Below, in pieces: positions 1-8,470 of a stretch of 64,000 bases of DNA; within the stretch, counting starts at the first letter, position 1, and each line of letters begins with the position of its first letter. The DNA comes from Streptomyces sp. NRRL F-6131 (lineage in GTDB: Bacteria > Actinomycetota > Actinomycetes > Streptomycetales > Streptomycetaceae), in NCBI GenBank assembly GCA_000719695.1, contig JOHN01000047.1, positions 53,847 through 117,846 of the forward strand, in the 5' to 3' direction. The position numbers were made by a program, and so were the translations under genes. The notes below the pieces were generated by a model. It was not told the DNA's origin. It searched no databases and saw nothing but the letters and a program-made list of their open reading frames with translations.

Positions 1-372
1 GTTCTCGACGATCTTCAGATAGCCGGGGACGAGAGGCCGGTCGTGGTCGTCGTAGACGGCGATGGCGCGGGCGACCGTCGTGTACGCCTGCTCGTCGGTG
101 CCCGGCGGCACCGCGGCGGGCGCGGCGGCGGGCACAGCGGCCGGGGAGGCCGGGGCGGCGACCGAGCCGAGCGCGGACGCGGGCGCGGCGGAGGCGGCGG
201 TGAGCCCGGCGGCGAGCACCGAGGCACCGGTCACCGTGACGAGGGCCCGCCGGGTCGGCCGGGAGGCGGCGGCCGCCCCGCCCGGGCCCGCGACCGGGCC
301 CGTCGGACTCGTCGGGCCCGTCGGGCCCGTCGGGCTCGTCACGGCGGGAACGTCCAGCTCTGGAGTGGTCAT
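1..372 (-). CDS. Secreted protein, N-terminal part only
   Basis: The reading frame starts with ATG at 372 and runs off the left edge after 124 codons. The N-terminus is rich in Gly, Pro and Thr (TSPTGPTGPTSPTGP repeats, visible as a DNA repeat around 300-340). It is followed by a twin-arginine-like stretch (SRPTRRALVTVTGASVLAAG) and an Ala-rich hydrophobic segment, which suggests a Tat or Sec signal peptide. The mature part begins near the TDEQAYTTVARAIAVYDDHD segment. I do not recognise the family from this fragment. Export is inferred only from the signal-like N-terminus. No ribosome binding site is striking. Confidence 0.6.
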   Translation of the reverse strand, partial: MTTPELDVPAVTSPTGPTGPTSPTGPVAGPGGAAAASRPTRRALVTVTGASVLAAGLTAASAAPASALGSVAAPASPAAVPAAAPAAVPPGTDEQAYTTVARAIAVYDDHDRPLVPGYLKIVEN

Positions 373-476
373 GGCGCACCACCCTCGTCCCTCGAACGGC
401 CCACCTGGGCCGGGACCACTCGGACGTGCACAATCCACCATCCGATCGCATGGGTCCCGGCGTCCCGCCTTGACGC

Positions 477-1280
477 TCAGGCCTGGCGGGTCGGCAGGGC
501 GACGACGTGACGGAGGTTCACATGACGCGGGCGGGTGACCGTGAAGCCGATCAGGTCGGCGATGTCCTCGGCGGTCAGCGCGGGCATCGCGGCGAACATG
601 CCGTCGAGCTGCTCGCGCAGCGCCGCGTTGTCGATGTGCCCGCCGAGCTCGGTGTCGGTGAGCCCGGGCTCGATCGCGGTGACCCGCACGTCGCGCGGGC
701 CGAGTTCGGTGCGCAGCGCGGCGGACAGCTGGGTGAGCGCCGCCTTGGTGGCCCCGTACACGGCGTAGTCGGGGAAGACCACGTGCGAGGCGATCGAGGA
801 GACGTTGACCAGGTCGGCGGTGCGGCCCTCGGCGGCGGCCGCGACGAGGTCGGCGGAGAACGCCCGGACGATCCGCAGCGCGCCGGTCAGATTGGTGTCG
901 ATCATGCGGCTCCACTCGTCGATCCGGCCGTCCGCGACGGGGTTGGGCAGCATCACCCCGGCGTTGTTGACGACCAGGTCGACCGGCCCGTAGGCGTCGT
1001 GGACGGCCCGGACGGCGGCGTCCACCGAGGACTGGTCGGTGACGTCGGCGGTGACGGCGAGCGCCCGGCCGCCGGCGTCGGCGATCTCGGCGGCCAGGGC
1101 GTCCAGGCGGTCGGCGCGGCGGGCCAGCAGGGCGACCCGGGCGCCGCCGGCGGCGAGCAGCCGGGCGGTGGCGGCGCCCATGCCGCTGGCGGCTCCGGTG
1201 ACGACGGCGGTGCGGGTGGCGAGGGCGGGGTGGACGGCGGGGGCGCTCTTCCCGGGTACGGCCGTCCTGGGTCCACGCAT
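477..1280 (-). CDS. Short-chain dehydrogenase/reductase (SDR family)
   Basis: A classical SDR of about 267 residues, the usual family length, so an NAD(P)-dependent oxidoreductase. The cofactor motif TGAASGMG lies near residue 28. It is followed by the structural motif NNAGV, the catalytic-serine strand NVSSIAS and the catalytic YGATK (YxxxK). The substrate cannot be told. The ATG at 1280 is the only good start before the glycine-rich motif. It lies inside a 15-bp tandem repeat shared with the divergent regulator's promoter; TTG codons in the neighbouring repeat copies are also in frame, so the start is not secure. An XRE regulator is transcribed divergently, a common pairing in actinomycetes that suggests it controls this enzyme. 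Confidence 0.85.
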   Translation of the reverse strand: MRGPRTAVPGKSAPAVHPALATRTAVVTGAASGMGAATARLLAAGGARVALLARRADRLDALAAEIADAGGRALAVTADVTDQSSVDAAVRAVHDAYGPVDLVVNNAGVMLPNPVADGRIDEWSRMIDTNLTGALRIVRAFSADLVAAAAEGRTADLVNVSSIASHVVFPDYAVYGATKAALTQLSAALRTELGPRDVRVTAIEPGLTDTELGGHIDNAALREQLDGMFAAMPALTAEDIADLIGFTVTRPRHVNLRHVVALPTRQA

Positions 1281-1316
1281 CCTGGGTCCACGCAACCTGG
1301 GTCCACGCAACCTGGG
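1266..1316. repeat. 15-bp tandem repeat, 3.4 copies
   Basis: Three head-to-tail copies of CCTGGGTCCACGCAW (1266, 1281, 1296) plus a partial fourth lie between the divergent SDR and XRE genes. The exact 15-bp spacing, not the 10.5 bp of a helical turn, and the overlap with the SDR start suggest either an array of operator sites or simple slippage. Confidence 0.85.
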
Positions 1317-1364
1317 AAGGCCCGTACCACCTTCGCGCCCGGCCGCCCCGACTACGCTGCGGCC

Positions 1365-2222
1365 ATGGAGAACACCGTGGGGGACTTCCTGCGCACCCGC
1401 CGCGCCCGGATCCGGCCGGAGGAGGTGGGCCTGCCCGCGCACGGCCGCCGCCGGGTGCAGGGCCTGCGCCGCGAGGAGGTGGCCCAGCTGGCCGGCGTCA
1501 GCGTCGACTACTACATCCGGCTGGAACAGGGCCGGGGCGGCAGCGCCTCGGACGCGGTGCTGGAGGCGGTGGCCCGGGTCCTGCGGCTGGACGAGATCGA
1601 GACGGCGCACCTGCGCGCGCTGCTGCGCCCGTCCCGACCGGCCGCCGCCGCGCGCGGGCGCCAGCAGGTCCGGGAGGGCACCCGGCTGCTGCTCGACCTG
1701 ATGCCCGAGGTGCCGGCCTTCGTCCTCGGCCGCCGGATGGACGTGCTGGCCTGGAACGCGCTCGGCGACGCGGTGAACGGTTTCTCCGCCCTCCCGCCGG
1801 GCGGCCGCAACGTGGCCCGGTACGTCTTCCTCGACCCGGCCGCCCGGGACCTCTACCCGCAGTGGGCGGCGGTCGCCGCGGAGACCGTGGCCCATCTGCG
1901 GCTGGACGCCGGCCGCCACCCGGACGACCCGCTGCTGACCGCGCTGGTGGGCGAACTGTCGGTGCGCAGCGAGGAGTTCCGCCGGCTCTGGGCGGACCAT
2001 CAGGTGCGGGCGAAGACGCACGGCGTCAAGCTGATCGGCCACCCGCTGGTCGGCGAGCTCGACTTCGGCTACGAGACCCTGGCGGTCAACGGCAGTCCCG
2101 AGCAACTGCTGGTGGCCTACACCGCCGCGGTCGGCTCGCCGACGGCGCAGCGGCTCGCCCTGCTGGCGAGCTGGACGGCGGACGGCGCGCCGGCGACCGC
2201 CCCGGCGGTCGCCGGGGACTGA
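1365..2222 (+). CDS. XRE-family transcriptional regulator with MmyB-like ligand domain
   Basis: A 285-residue regulator. Residues about 5-75 form a helix-turn-helix of the Xre type (motifs VQGLRREEVAQLAGVS and DYYIRLEQGR). The rest (residues about 95-270) matches the MmyB-like C-terminal domain found in many actinomycete regulators (motifs VLGRRMDVLAWN and DFGYETLAVNG). The ATG at 1365 directly precedes the conserved FLRTRRARIRPEEVGLP start of this family. It is divergent from the SDR gene with the 15-bp tandem repeat between them, so the most likely job is control of the SDR and itself. The ligand is unknown. Confidence 0.88.
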   Translation: MENTVGDFLRTRRARIRPEEVGLPAHGRRRVQGLRREEVAQLAGVSVDYYIRLEQGRGGSASDAVLEAVARVLRLDEIETAHLRALLRPSRPAAAARGRQQVREGTRLLLDLMPEVPAFVLGRRMDVLAWNALGDAVNGFSALPPGGRNVARYVFLDPAARDLYPQWAAVAAETVAHLRLDAGRHPDDPLLTALVGELSVRSEEFRRLWADHQVRAKTHGVKLIGHPLVGELDFGYETLAVNGSPEQLLVAYTAAVGSPTAQRLALLASWTADGAPATAPAVAGD

Positions 2223-2238
2223 CCCCCGTCACGCGAAG

Positions 2239-2266
2239 GGCCCGCCCGCACAGGTGCGGGCGGGCC
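2239..2266. terminator. Hairpin terminator between convergent genes
   Basis: A perfect inverted repeat GGCCCGCCCGCAC/GTGCGGGCGGGCC (arms 2239-2251 and 2254-2266) follows the XRE stop codon at 2222. It lies before the 3' end of the opposing secreted-protein gene. There is no T-run, as is usual in high-GC actinomycetes. It could serve both genes. Confidence 0.7.
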
Positions 2267-2370
2267 ACCGGGGCCGGTACCGCGGATTTCGCCGCGGCCC
2301 CGGAAGGATCCGCGGGACCGTCCCCGGTCAGTTCCTCAGCGGGTCAACGCGTCAGCGCGTGGACGCCGTG

Positions 2371-2814
2371 TCAGCAGGTGACCGGCACGGTGAGGGTGGC
2401 GGTCGACGGCGGCCAGCCCCACTGGGTCACGCTGAACGTGGCCTGGACGTTGGAGCCGCACGGCGCGGTGCCGGAGACGTTGCCGACCGGGATGCCGCCG
2501 ACGGGGATGAGGACGTAGGGCGAGTCGCTCCCGATCGTGGCACCGCCGACGACGGCACCGGTCAGGTTGAAGGACACCTTCTGCGGGGTCCAGCTGACGC
2601 TCGCCGGGGTGGCGTAGCCGGAGAGGACGACCTGGTTGTCGGTCACGGAAGCACAGAGCCGCAGGTTGACGATGCCCGGCCAGCCGTCGACGCAGTTCTT
2701 GGTGCTGGGGCCGGAGGGGCCGCCGGTGGTCTGCGCGGAGGCCTGGGTGGCGCCCGTGACGGCCAGCGCGGAGAGCGCGGCGCCGGTGGCGAGGAGCGCG
2801 GCGAATCGCTTCAT
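2371..2814 (-). CDS. Small secreted protein of unknown function
   Basis: 147 residues with a clear Sec signal peptide (MKRFAALLATGAALSALAVT, cleavage probably after ASA). The mature part of about 120 residues contains four cysteines (KNCVDGW, LRLCASV, TAPCGSN, terminal PVTC), probably in disulfides. ATG 2814 is preferred over the upstream in-frame ATG 2823 because the strong AAGGAG lies about 10 bases before it but only one base from the other. I do not recognise a domain; function cannot be assigned. Confidence 0.8.
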   Translation of the reverse strand: MKRFAALLATGAALSALAVTGATQASAQTTGGPSGPSTKNCVDGWPGIVNLRLCASVTDNQVVLSGYATPASVSWTPQKVSFNLTGAVVGGATIGSDSPYVLIPVGGIPVGNVSGTAPCGSNVQATFSVTQWGWPPSTATLTVPVTC

Positions 2815-2930
2815 CTCTGTCATTCTCCTTCGGACGAACGGAGGGTGGGGTCGTTCGCGCAGCGGACACGGCACGTGCCATGTGCAATGTCACGCTTCAC
2901 ATGCGAGATGCTGCCATGCCGATCCTCGAA

Positions 2931-2944
2931 CTACCGATCGGTAG
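2931..2944. promoter_or_regulatory. Perfect palindrome, TetR-type operator candidate
   Basis: CTACCGATCGGTAG is a perfect 14-bp palindrome in the 273-bp divergent intergenic region between the secreted-protein gene (leftward from 2814) and the condensation-like gene (rightward from 3088). Its form resembles TetR-family operators, but no TetR gene is nearby, so the binding protein is unknown. Confidence 0.5.
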
Positions 2945-3087
2945 CCCGGATCCGGAAGATCCTTACCGGAATTGACCTTCATCTGGCGCGATTTCGCGGC
3001 CGTGCCGCAGACTCTCCGGGACGGCTCCCACCGCACCCACCCGCACCACCGCCCCGCATCCGCACCAGCGCATCGGAGAACCCCACG

Positions 3088-4482
3088 GTGACCACGAGTC
3101 GACAACTGGAAATCCCCTTCACCGACGGCCGCTCCGGCAGCGGGCCCGCCACCTGGGGCCAGCGAGCCATCTGGGACGTCGTCAACCGCCTGGCCCCCGC
3201 CGACCGACCCCGCTACAACATCGGCACCGCGACCCCGCTCGACCCGGGTCTGCCCCTGCCGGTGGTCCTGGACGCCCTGGAGCACCTGCTCCACCTGCAC
3301 GACTCCCTGCACACCCGGCTGCTGCCCACGCCGGACGGCACCGGACTGCGCCAGACCGTCGACCCGACGGGCCGGCTGACGGTCCACGTCCGGGACCACC
3401 CGGCCGACGCCGACCGGGCCGCACTCACCGCCGCCGGCGCCGAGCTGCACCGGGAACTGGCCGACCGCGCCTTCGACTGCGGCACCGAGTGGCCGGTCCG
3501 GGTCGGCCTGGTCGTGGCCGACGGACTGGTCCGGCACATCTCCCTGGTGCTCTCCCACACCGCCGTGGACGGCACCGGGATGGGCCTGCTGGTCCGCGAC
3601 CTCACCGAACTGGCCCTGGGCGCCGACCCGGCCGCGATCCGGGCCGACCGCGCGCCCCAGCAACCCCTGGAGGAGGCCGCGTTCCAGACCTCCGAGCGGG
3701 GCCTGAAGCGCGACGCCAACGCCCGCACGCACACCCTGCGCAAACTGCGCACCGCCCCGGCCCGGCTCTTCCCGCCCACCGGGACGGCCGACTCCGCCGC
3801 CGGCACCGGCGCACGGTTCCCCAACGCCGTCCTCAGCTCGCCCGCCCTGCTCCGCGCGGTCGACACGGTCGCCGCGGCGCACCGCACCGGCTCCTCCGCC
3901 GTCCTGCTCGCGGCCACCGCCGCCATGACCGCCCGGCTGGCCGGGCGCTCGGACGCGGTGCTCCAGGTGGTCGTCAACAACCGTTTCCTGTCCGGCCTGA
4001 CCGACGCCGTCAGCGTGATCGCCGGCGACGCCCTGCTCCACCTCACCGACGTCGACGTCGACGGCGACTTCGGCGAGGCCGTGCGCCGCACCCACGCCGC
4101 GTCGATCGCCGCCTACCGCCACGCCTACTACGACCGCCGACTGCTGGACGCCGAGGTCGAACGCCTCACCGCCGACGGGGTGCCGCTCGCCGACCGCTCC
4201 TGCGTCTTCAACGACACCCGCGACCTGCTCCCGAGCGGGTTGGCCGCCCCGGACCAGGCCGTCCCCGACGCCGGGGCCGACGGGGGCACCACGCTCAGCT
4301 GGCCCGTCGACTTCGACCCGCGCCCCGGCCTCACCTACGCCCTGGACGCGCTGCGCACCCCCACCGCCCTGCAACTCGCCATGACCGCCGACCCCGCGGT
4401 CCTTCCCCGGCCCGCGATGGAGCGCTTCCTGCGCGGCATCGAGGCCCTGGTCCTGACCGAGGAGCGCACCCTGCGAGCCTGA
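3088..4482 (+). CDS. Stand-alone condensation-domain-like acyltransferase
   Basis: 464 residues of the condensation/CoA-dependent acyltransferase fold. The catalytic HxxxDG is seen as SHTAVDGTG at about residue 153, and the second half carries the DFDPRPGLTY region and a partner lobe. There is no adenylation or carrier domain, so it would act in trans, transferring an acyl or peptidyl group to an amine or alcohol. The N-terminal TWGQRAIWDVV replaces the usual SFAQxRLW. GTG 3088 is chosen because GGAGAA precedes it at good spacing; longer upstream reading frames are proline-rich noise. It stands alone, about 23 kb from the NRPS cluster, so a link to that cluster is not supported. Confidence 0.75.
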   Translation: MTTSRQLEIPFTDGRSGSGPATWGQRAIWDVVNRLAPADRPRYNIGTATPLDPGLPLPVVLDALEHLLHLHDSLHTRLLPTPDGTGLRQTVDPTGRLTVHVRDHPADADRAALTAAGAELHRELADRAFDCGTEWPVRVGLVVADGLVRHISLVLSHTAVDGTGMGLLVRDLTELALGADPAAIRADRAPQQPLEEAAFQTSERGLKRDANARTHTLRKLRTAPARLFPPTGTADSAAGTGARFPNAVLSSPALLRAVDTVAAAHRTGSSAVLLAATAAMTARLAGRSDAVLQVVVNNRFLSGLTDAVSVIAGDALLHLTDVDVDGDFGEAVRRTHAASIAAYRHAYYDRRLLDAEVERLTADGVPLADRSCVFNDTRDLLPSGLAAPDQAVPDAGADGGTTLSWPVDFDPRPGLTYALDALRTPTALQLAMTADPAVLPRPAMERFLRGIEALVLTEERTLRA

Positions 4483-4510
4483 CCGCGCAACGGCCCCGCA
4501 TCCCGGCCCG

Positions 4511-4550
4511 AGGGCCCGAACGCCGCAGGGCCCGAACGCCGCAGGGCCCG
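4511..4550. repeat. 16-bp tandem repeat
   Basis: AGGGCCCGAACGCCGC occurs twice exactly in tandem (4511-4526, 4527-4542), with a third partial copy running into the terminator hairpin. It lies downstream of the condensation-like gene. Confidence 0.7.
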
Positions 4551-4581
4551 GCCGTCCGCTCACGCACGGACGGCCGGGCCC
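4544..4581. terminator. Bidirectional terminator hairpin
   Basis: Perfect 15-bp arms GGGCCCGGCCGTCCG and CGGACGGCCGGGCCC (4544-4558 and 4567-4581) with an 8-base loop. It lies between the convergent condensation-like gene (ends 4482) and the M1 peptidase gene (ends 4612). Confidence 0.82.
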
Positions 4582-4611
4582 CGGCCCGCGGGAGGAACCA
4601 CCGACCGGGTG

Positions 4612-6156
4612 TCAGCCCTTGTGGTCGTGGACCGCGTTGGTGTCCTGGATCTTCTTCCACGACTTCGGCTCCACCGGCGCCACCACCGGACCGCCCGAGG
4701 CGCTCGGCGCCTCCGAGGCGCCGGGCGCCAGGCTCGCGACGGCCGGCGCCGCCGGGCCCGCCGAGCCCACGGCCGGCTTCCCCGCGGTGAACAGCCAGGT
4801 GTTGAACAGGGCGCCCAGCGGCTTGCCCGAGATCCGCTCCGCGTACGCCTGGAACTGCGGGATGGTGGCGTTGCCGTACTTGCGCTCGGTCGGCCACCCC
4901 TTCAGGATCGCGAAGAACTTCTCGTCCCCGACGGCGTTGCGCAGCGCCTGGATGCCGATCGCCCCCCGGTCGTAGACGGCGCCCGCGAACTGGTGGTCCG
5001 GGCCCGGGTCGCCCGGTCGCACCGCCCAGAACGGGTTGTCGGCCGCGTAGTTGTTGTAGACGTAGTCGGCCAGCTCCTGCGCGGTGCCCTCGTCCTCGTG
5101 CTCCGACCAGAGCCACTGCGCGTACCGGGCGAAGCCCTCGTTGAGCCAGATGTCGCTCCAGCGCTGCACGGAGACGCTGTCGCCGTACCACTGGTGGGCC
5201 AGCTCGTGCACCACGACGGAGGTGTTGGCGCCGCGGGCGAACTGCGCGGGGCTGTAGAAGACCTGACCCTGGGTCTCCAGCGCGTACCCGGTCGGCACGT
5301 TGGGCACGTAGCCGCCCACGGTGTCGAACGGGTAGGGGCCGAACAGGCTGCTCAGCCAGTCGGTCAGCTCGCCGGTCCGCTCGACGCTGGCCTGCGCCGC
5401 GCCGAGGTTGGCGCCGAGGTCCGGGCTGTAGGCGGTGATGACCGGCAGCCCGCCCGGGGTGACGTCCTTGCGGATGTCGAACTTCCCGATGGCCAGGGTC
5501 GCCAGGTAGGTGGCCTGCGGCTTGGCCTGCCGGTAGTTGTAGCGGGTCCAGCCGGGCCGTGAACTCTGGGTCTGGGTGCCGTTGCTGACCACCTGGGTGC
5601 CCTCGGGCACCAGCACCGAGACGTCGAAGGTGGCCTTGTCGGTGGGGTGGTCGTTGCTCGGGAACCACCAGGCGGAGCCCTCCGGCTCGTTGGCGGCCAC
5701 CCCGCCGTCGGGGGTGCGCAGCCAGGCGGAGTAGCCGCCGCGCTCGACCTCGCCCGGCTTGTCGGCGTAGCGGACGACGACGGTGACCGGGCTGCCCTTG
5801 GCGATGGTCCTGGCCGGGGTGACCACCAGCTCCTGCTCGCCGCTGGTGGAGAACTTCGCGGCCCGGCCGTTGACCAGCACCTCCTTCACGCTGAGCACGA
5901 AGTCGAGGTTGAACCGGGTGAGGTCCTGGGTGGCGGTGGCCAGGATGGTGGTGGTGCCCTCCAACTCGTCGGTGGCGGGCGCGTACTTCAGCCGGATGTC
6001 GTAGTGCGAGACGTCGTAGCCGCCGTTGCCGGCGTTGGGGTAGTAGGGGTCGCCGATCCCCGCGGCGCCCGGGCCGGCCTGGGCGGCGGAGGCGGGAACG
6101 GACAGCAGCAGGGCGAGCGCGCCGGCAGCGGCAGAGACGATCAGCCTCTTGCGCAC
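4612..6156 (-). CDS. Secreted M1-family metallopeptidase
   Basis: 514 residues with a Sec signal peptide (MRKRLIVSAAAGALALLLSV, cleavage after ASA). It has an N-terminal beta domain and then the zinc site HELAHQWYGDSV with the downstream glutamate in WLNEGFARY, the gluzincin HEXXH-x18-E arrangement. The exopeptidase motif GAMEN is not obvious; the region reads VPTGYALETQG, so the precise specificity is uncertain. It is shorter than full aminopeptidase N because it lacks the large C-terminal ERAP-like domain. The last 60 residues are a Pro/Ala/Ser-rich tail. Expected role is extracellular protein or peptide breakdown. It is transcribed alone, with the terminator at 4544-4581 downstream. Confidence 0.9.
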   Translation of the reverse strand: MRKRLIVSAAAGALALLLSVPASAAQAGPGAAGIGDPYYPNAGNGGYDVSHYDIRLKYAPATDELEGTTTILATATQDLTRFNLDFVLSVKEVLVNGRAAKFSTSGEQELVVTPARTIAKGSPVTVVVRYADKPGEVERGGYSAWLRTPDGGVAANEPEGSAWWFPSNDHPTDKATFDVSVLVPEGTQVVSNGTQTQSSRPGWTRYNYRQAKPQATYLATLAIGKFDIRKDVTPGGLPVITAYSPDLGANLGAAQASVERTGELTDWLSSLFGPYPFDTVGGYVPNVPTGYALETQGQVFYSPAQFARGANTSVVVHELAHQWYGDSVSVQRWSDIWLNEGFARYAQWLWSEHEDEGTAQELADYVYNNYAADNPFWAVRPGDPGPDHQFAGAVYDRGAIGIQALRNAVGDEKFFAILKGWPTERKYGNATIPQFQAYAERISGKPLGALFNTWLFTAGKPAVGSAGPAAPAVASLAPGASEAPSASGGPVVAPVEPKSWKKIQDTNAVHDHKG

Positions 6157-6338
6157 GGGGGTCCTCCAGGATCACTGGGACAACGGGTCGGATCGATCCT
6201 TGTCCCGAGGAACCTCGTTCTACGCATAAAGATTGATATGTTCATGAGAGGAAACAGGCCGAAATGGCGGAGCCGCCGCCCCGTGACACGACGACACCGC
6301 CCCGCCGTCACCGGGCCCCACCGACCGGCCGGCGCCCC

Positions 6339-7211
6339 TCAGGCCCCCAGGGCCACCGGCGCCCGCACCAGCGAGCCGTACTCGGTCCACGACCCGTCGT
6401 AGTTCTTGACGTGCTCGAAGCCGAGCAGCTCGGAGAGCGCGAACCAGGTGTGCGCCGAGCGCTCCCCGATCCGGCAGTAGGTGATCACCTCGCGCTCCTC
6501 CTCGACGCCCCGCCCGCCGTACAGCGCCCGCAGCTCCTCCGCCGACCGGAAGGTGCCGTCCTCGTTGGTCGCCTGCGACCAGGGGATGTTGACCGCGCCG
6601 GGGATGTGCCCGGGCACCTGCGCCTGCTCCTGCGGCAGGTGCGGCGGGGCCAGCGCCTCGCCGCGGAACTCGGCCGGCGAACGGACGTCCACCAGCACCG
6701 CGTCCGAACCGGGCTTGGCGAAGACCTGCGCCCTGGCGAGGACCTCGTCCCGCAGCGCCCGCACCTCCGGGTGCTCGGGCCCGGTCAGCCGGTACGGGCT
6801 GTGCTGGTAGTCCATCACCTCCTGCGTCAGCTCGCGCCCCTCCAGCTCCCACTTCTTGCGCCCGCCGTCCAGCAGCCGCACCGGGCCGAAGCCGCGCAGC
6901 CGCAGCAGCCAGTAGGCGTAGGCGGCGAACCAGTTGTTGTTGCCGCCGTACAGCACCACCGTGGTGTCGTCCTCGACCCCGGCCGCGCGCAGCAGGTGCT
7001 CGACGCCCGCGCGGTCCGCGTAGTCGCGCCCGACCGGGGTGTGCAGGTCGGTGGCCCAGTTCCAGCCGACCGCGCCCGGCACGTGGCCGCGTTCGTACGC
7101 GCCGTTGTCCTCGTCCACCTCGACCACGCGGAGCGTGCCGTCGTCCAGGTGCCGGGCCAGCCACCCGGTGCCGACCAGCGCCTCGGGGTGTGCGTAGCCG
7201 TTGCCGGTCAT
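6339..7211 (-). CDS. Thiosulfate/3-mercaptopyruvate sulfurtransferase (tandem rhodanese)
   Basis: 290 residues with two rhodanese domains, the usual SseA length. The first domain carries the inactive-type motifs (GHVPGAVGWNW, VVLYGGNNNWFA). The second contains the catalytic cysteine loop in ITYCRIGERSAHTW, near residue 240. It transfers sulfane sulfur from thiosulfate or mercaptopyruvate to cyanide or thiols in the cytoplasm. ATG 7211 follows GGAGGG at good spacing; a longer upstream reading frame is not convincing. A 16-bp direct repeat (GCTCGGACTCCTCGAA, twice) lies just upstream, between it and the methyltransferase gene transcribed in the same direction. Confidence 0.9.
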   Translation of the reverse strand: MTGNGYAHPEALVGTGWLARHLDDGTLRVVEVDEDNGAYERGHVPGAVGWNWATDLHTPVGRDYADRAGVEHLLRAAGVEDDTTVVLYGGNNNWFAAYAYWLLRLRGFGPVRLLDGGRKKWELEGRELTQEVMDYQHSPYRLTGPEHPEVRALRDEVLARAQVFAKPGSDAVLVDVRSPAEFRGEALAPPHLPQEQAQVPGHIPGAVNIPWSQATNEDGTFRSAEELRALYGGRGVEEEREVITYCRIGERSAHTWFALSELLGFEHVKNYDGSWTEYGSLVRAPVALGA

Positions 7212-7296
7212 CGACGCCCTCCTTCGCTCGGACTCCTCGAATCCGCTCGGACTCCTCGAACCCGCGGCCGCGGCGGGGCCCCGGCCGGTCCGGGCC

Positions 7297-8373
7297 CTAC
7301 GCCGCGACGGCCAGCCGCGCCACGTAGTACTGGTTGAGCGGGTCGCCCTCGATCCGCGACACCTCGACCGAGCCGAAGCCCGCCTCGGCCAGCATCCGCC
7401 GCGCGGTCTGCTCGCCCCAGACGGTGCCCAGGCCCGCACCGCCCTCGCCGAGCGAGACCGTCATGCAGTAGAAGGTCGAGAAGGTGTACAGCGCCGGGGC
7501 GAGCGGATGGCCGATGTTCTCCTCCAGCCGGCTGCTGGCCGCGATGTCGCCCATCAGGAACACGCCCTCGGGCCGCAGCACGGCCGCGACGGCCCGCAGC
7601 GTGCGGTCCGGCCGGGCCAGGTCGTGGATCACGTCGAAGGCGGTGACCAGGTCGTACCCGCCGGTCAGCTCCGCCGAGTCGGCGAGCACGAAGCGGGCGT
7701 TGTCCAGGCCGTGCACGGCGGCCTCGGCCTTGGCCGCGCCGATGCCCTGCTCGGAGATGTCCACCCCGGTGAACCGGCTGGCCGGGAAGGCACTGGCCAG
7801 CACGTTGACGGCGTGCCCCTGCCCGGTGCCGATGTCCACCGCGTCGATCCCGGCCCGCAGCCGGTCGGCGAGCCCGGGCACCAGCGGCACCACGGCGTCC
7901 ACCAGCGCCAGGTCGTAGCCCGCGGCGCTCTCCTCGGCCTGCAGCTCCTGGAACCGCGGGTACGCCGAGTACGGCAGCCCGCCGCCCTTGTGGAACGCCT
8001 CGACGATCCGGTCCTCGACCTCGCCCATCAGGGCCAGGTACTGCATCATCCCGGCCAGGTTCTCCGGACCGCCGGCCCGGGTCAGCGAGGCGGCGTGCTC
8101 CGGCGGCAGCCGGTAGGTGCGGCCCTCCGGCTCGTAGGCGACGAACCCGCCGACCACCATCGCGCCCAGCCACTCGCGGACGTAGCGCTCGTCCAGTCCG
8201 GCCGCCCGGGCGAGCTCCTCGCTGGTCGACGGGGCGAGGCCGGCCATGGTGTCGAAGAGACCGGTCCGGTGGCCGACACTGGCCATGAATCCCAGGCAGG
8301 CGTCGTTCAGCACCTGCACCACTCGACCCGCGAACTCCTCCTGCTTCGCCGGGTCCGGCTCCCGTTCGGACAT
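7297..8373 (-). CDS. SAM-dependent methyltransferase with N-terminal winged-helix domain
   Basis: 358 residues. The N-terminal 110 residues resemble the winged-helix domain found in front of some class I methyltransferases (RTGLFDTMAGLAPSTSEELA, ERYVREWLGAM). The SAM-binding motif I is VDIGTGQGHAVNVLA at about residue 175, followed by FDVIHDLARPD and the VFLMGDIAASS strand. The family often appears in databases as a transcriptional-regulator-like methyltransferase; the substrate is unknown. ATG 8373 is preceded by GGAGGAACG. It lies upstream of the sulfurtransferase in the same orientation, about 85 bp apart. Confidence 0.85.
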   Translation of the reverse strand: MSEREPDPAKQEEFAGRVVQVLNDACLGFMASVGHRTGLFDTMAGLAPSTSEELARAAGLDERYVREWLGAMVVGGFVAYEPEGRTYRLPPEHAASLTRAGGPENLAGMMQYLALMGEVEDRIVEAFHKGGGLPYSAYPRFQELQAEESAAGYDLALVDAVVPLVPGLADRLRAGIDAVDIGTGQGHAVNVLASAFPASRFTGVDISEQGIGAAKAEAAVHGLDNARFVLADSAELTGGYDLVTAFDVIHDLARPDRTLRAVAAVLRPEGVFLMGDIAASSRLEENIGHPLAPALYTFSTFYCMTVSLGEGGAGLGTVWGEQTARRMLAEAGFGSVEVSRIEGDPLNQYYVARLAVAA

Positions 8374-8470
8374 CGTTCCTCCTGCGCCGTGTCGGGCCTG
8401 CGCGTACCCCTCCCCTCGTCACGCTACGCCGTCCGGGCGCGGTCCACCGTCCGCAGCGGCCCGGTCCTCC

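Noticed and set aside
2254..3087. Upstream extension of the condensation-like gene to 2254
   Set aside because: Runs antisense through the secreted-protein gene and promoter; GTG 3088 with GGAGAA begins the conserved part.
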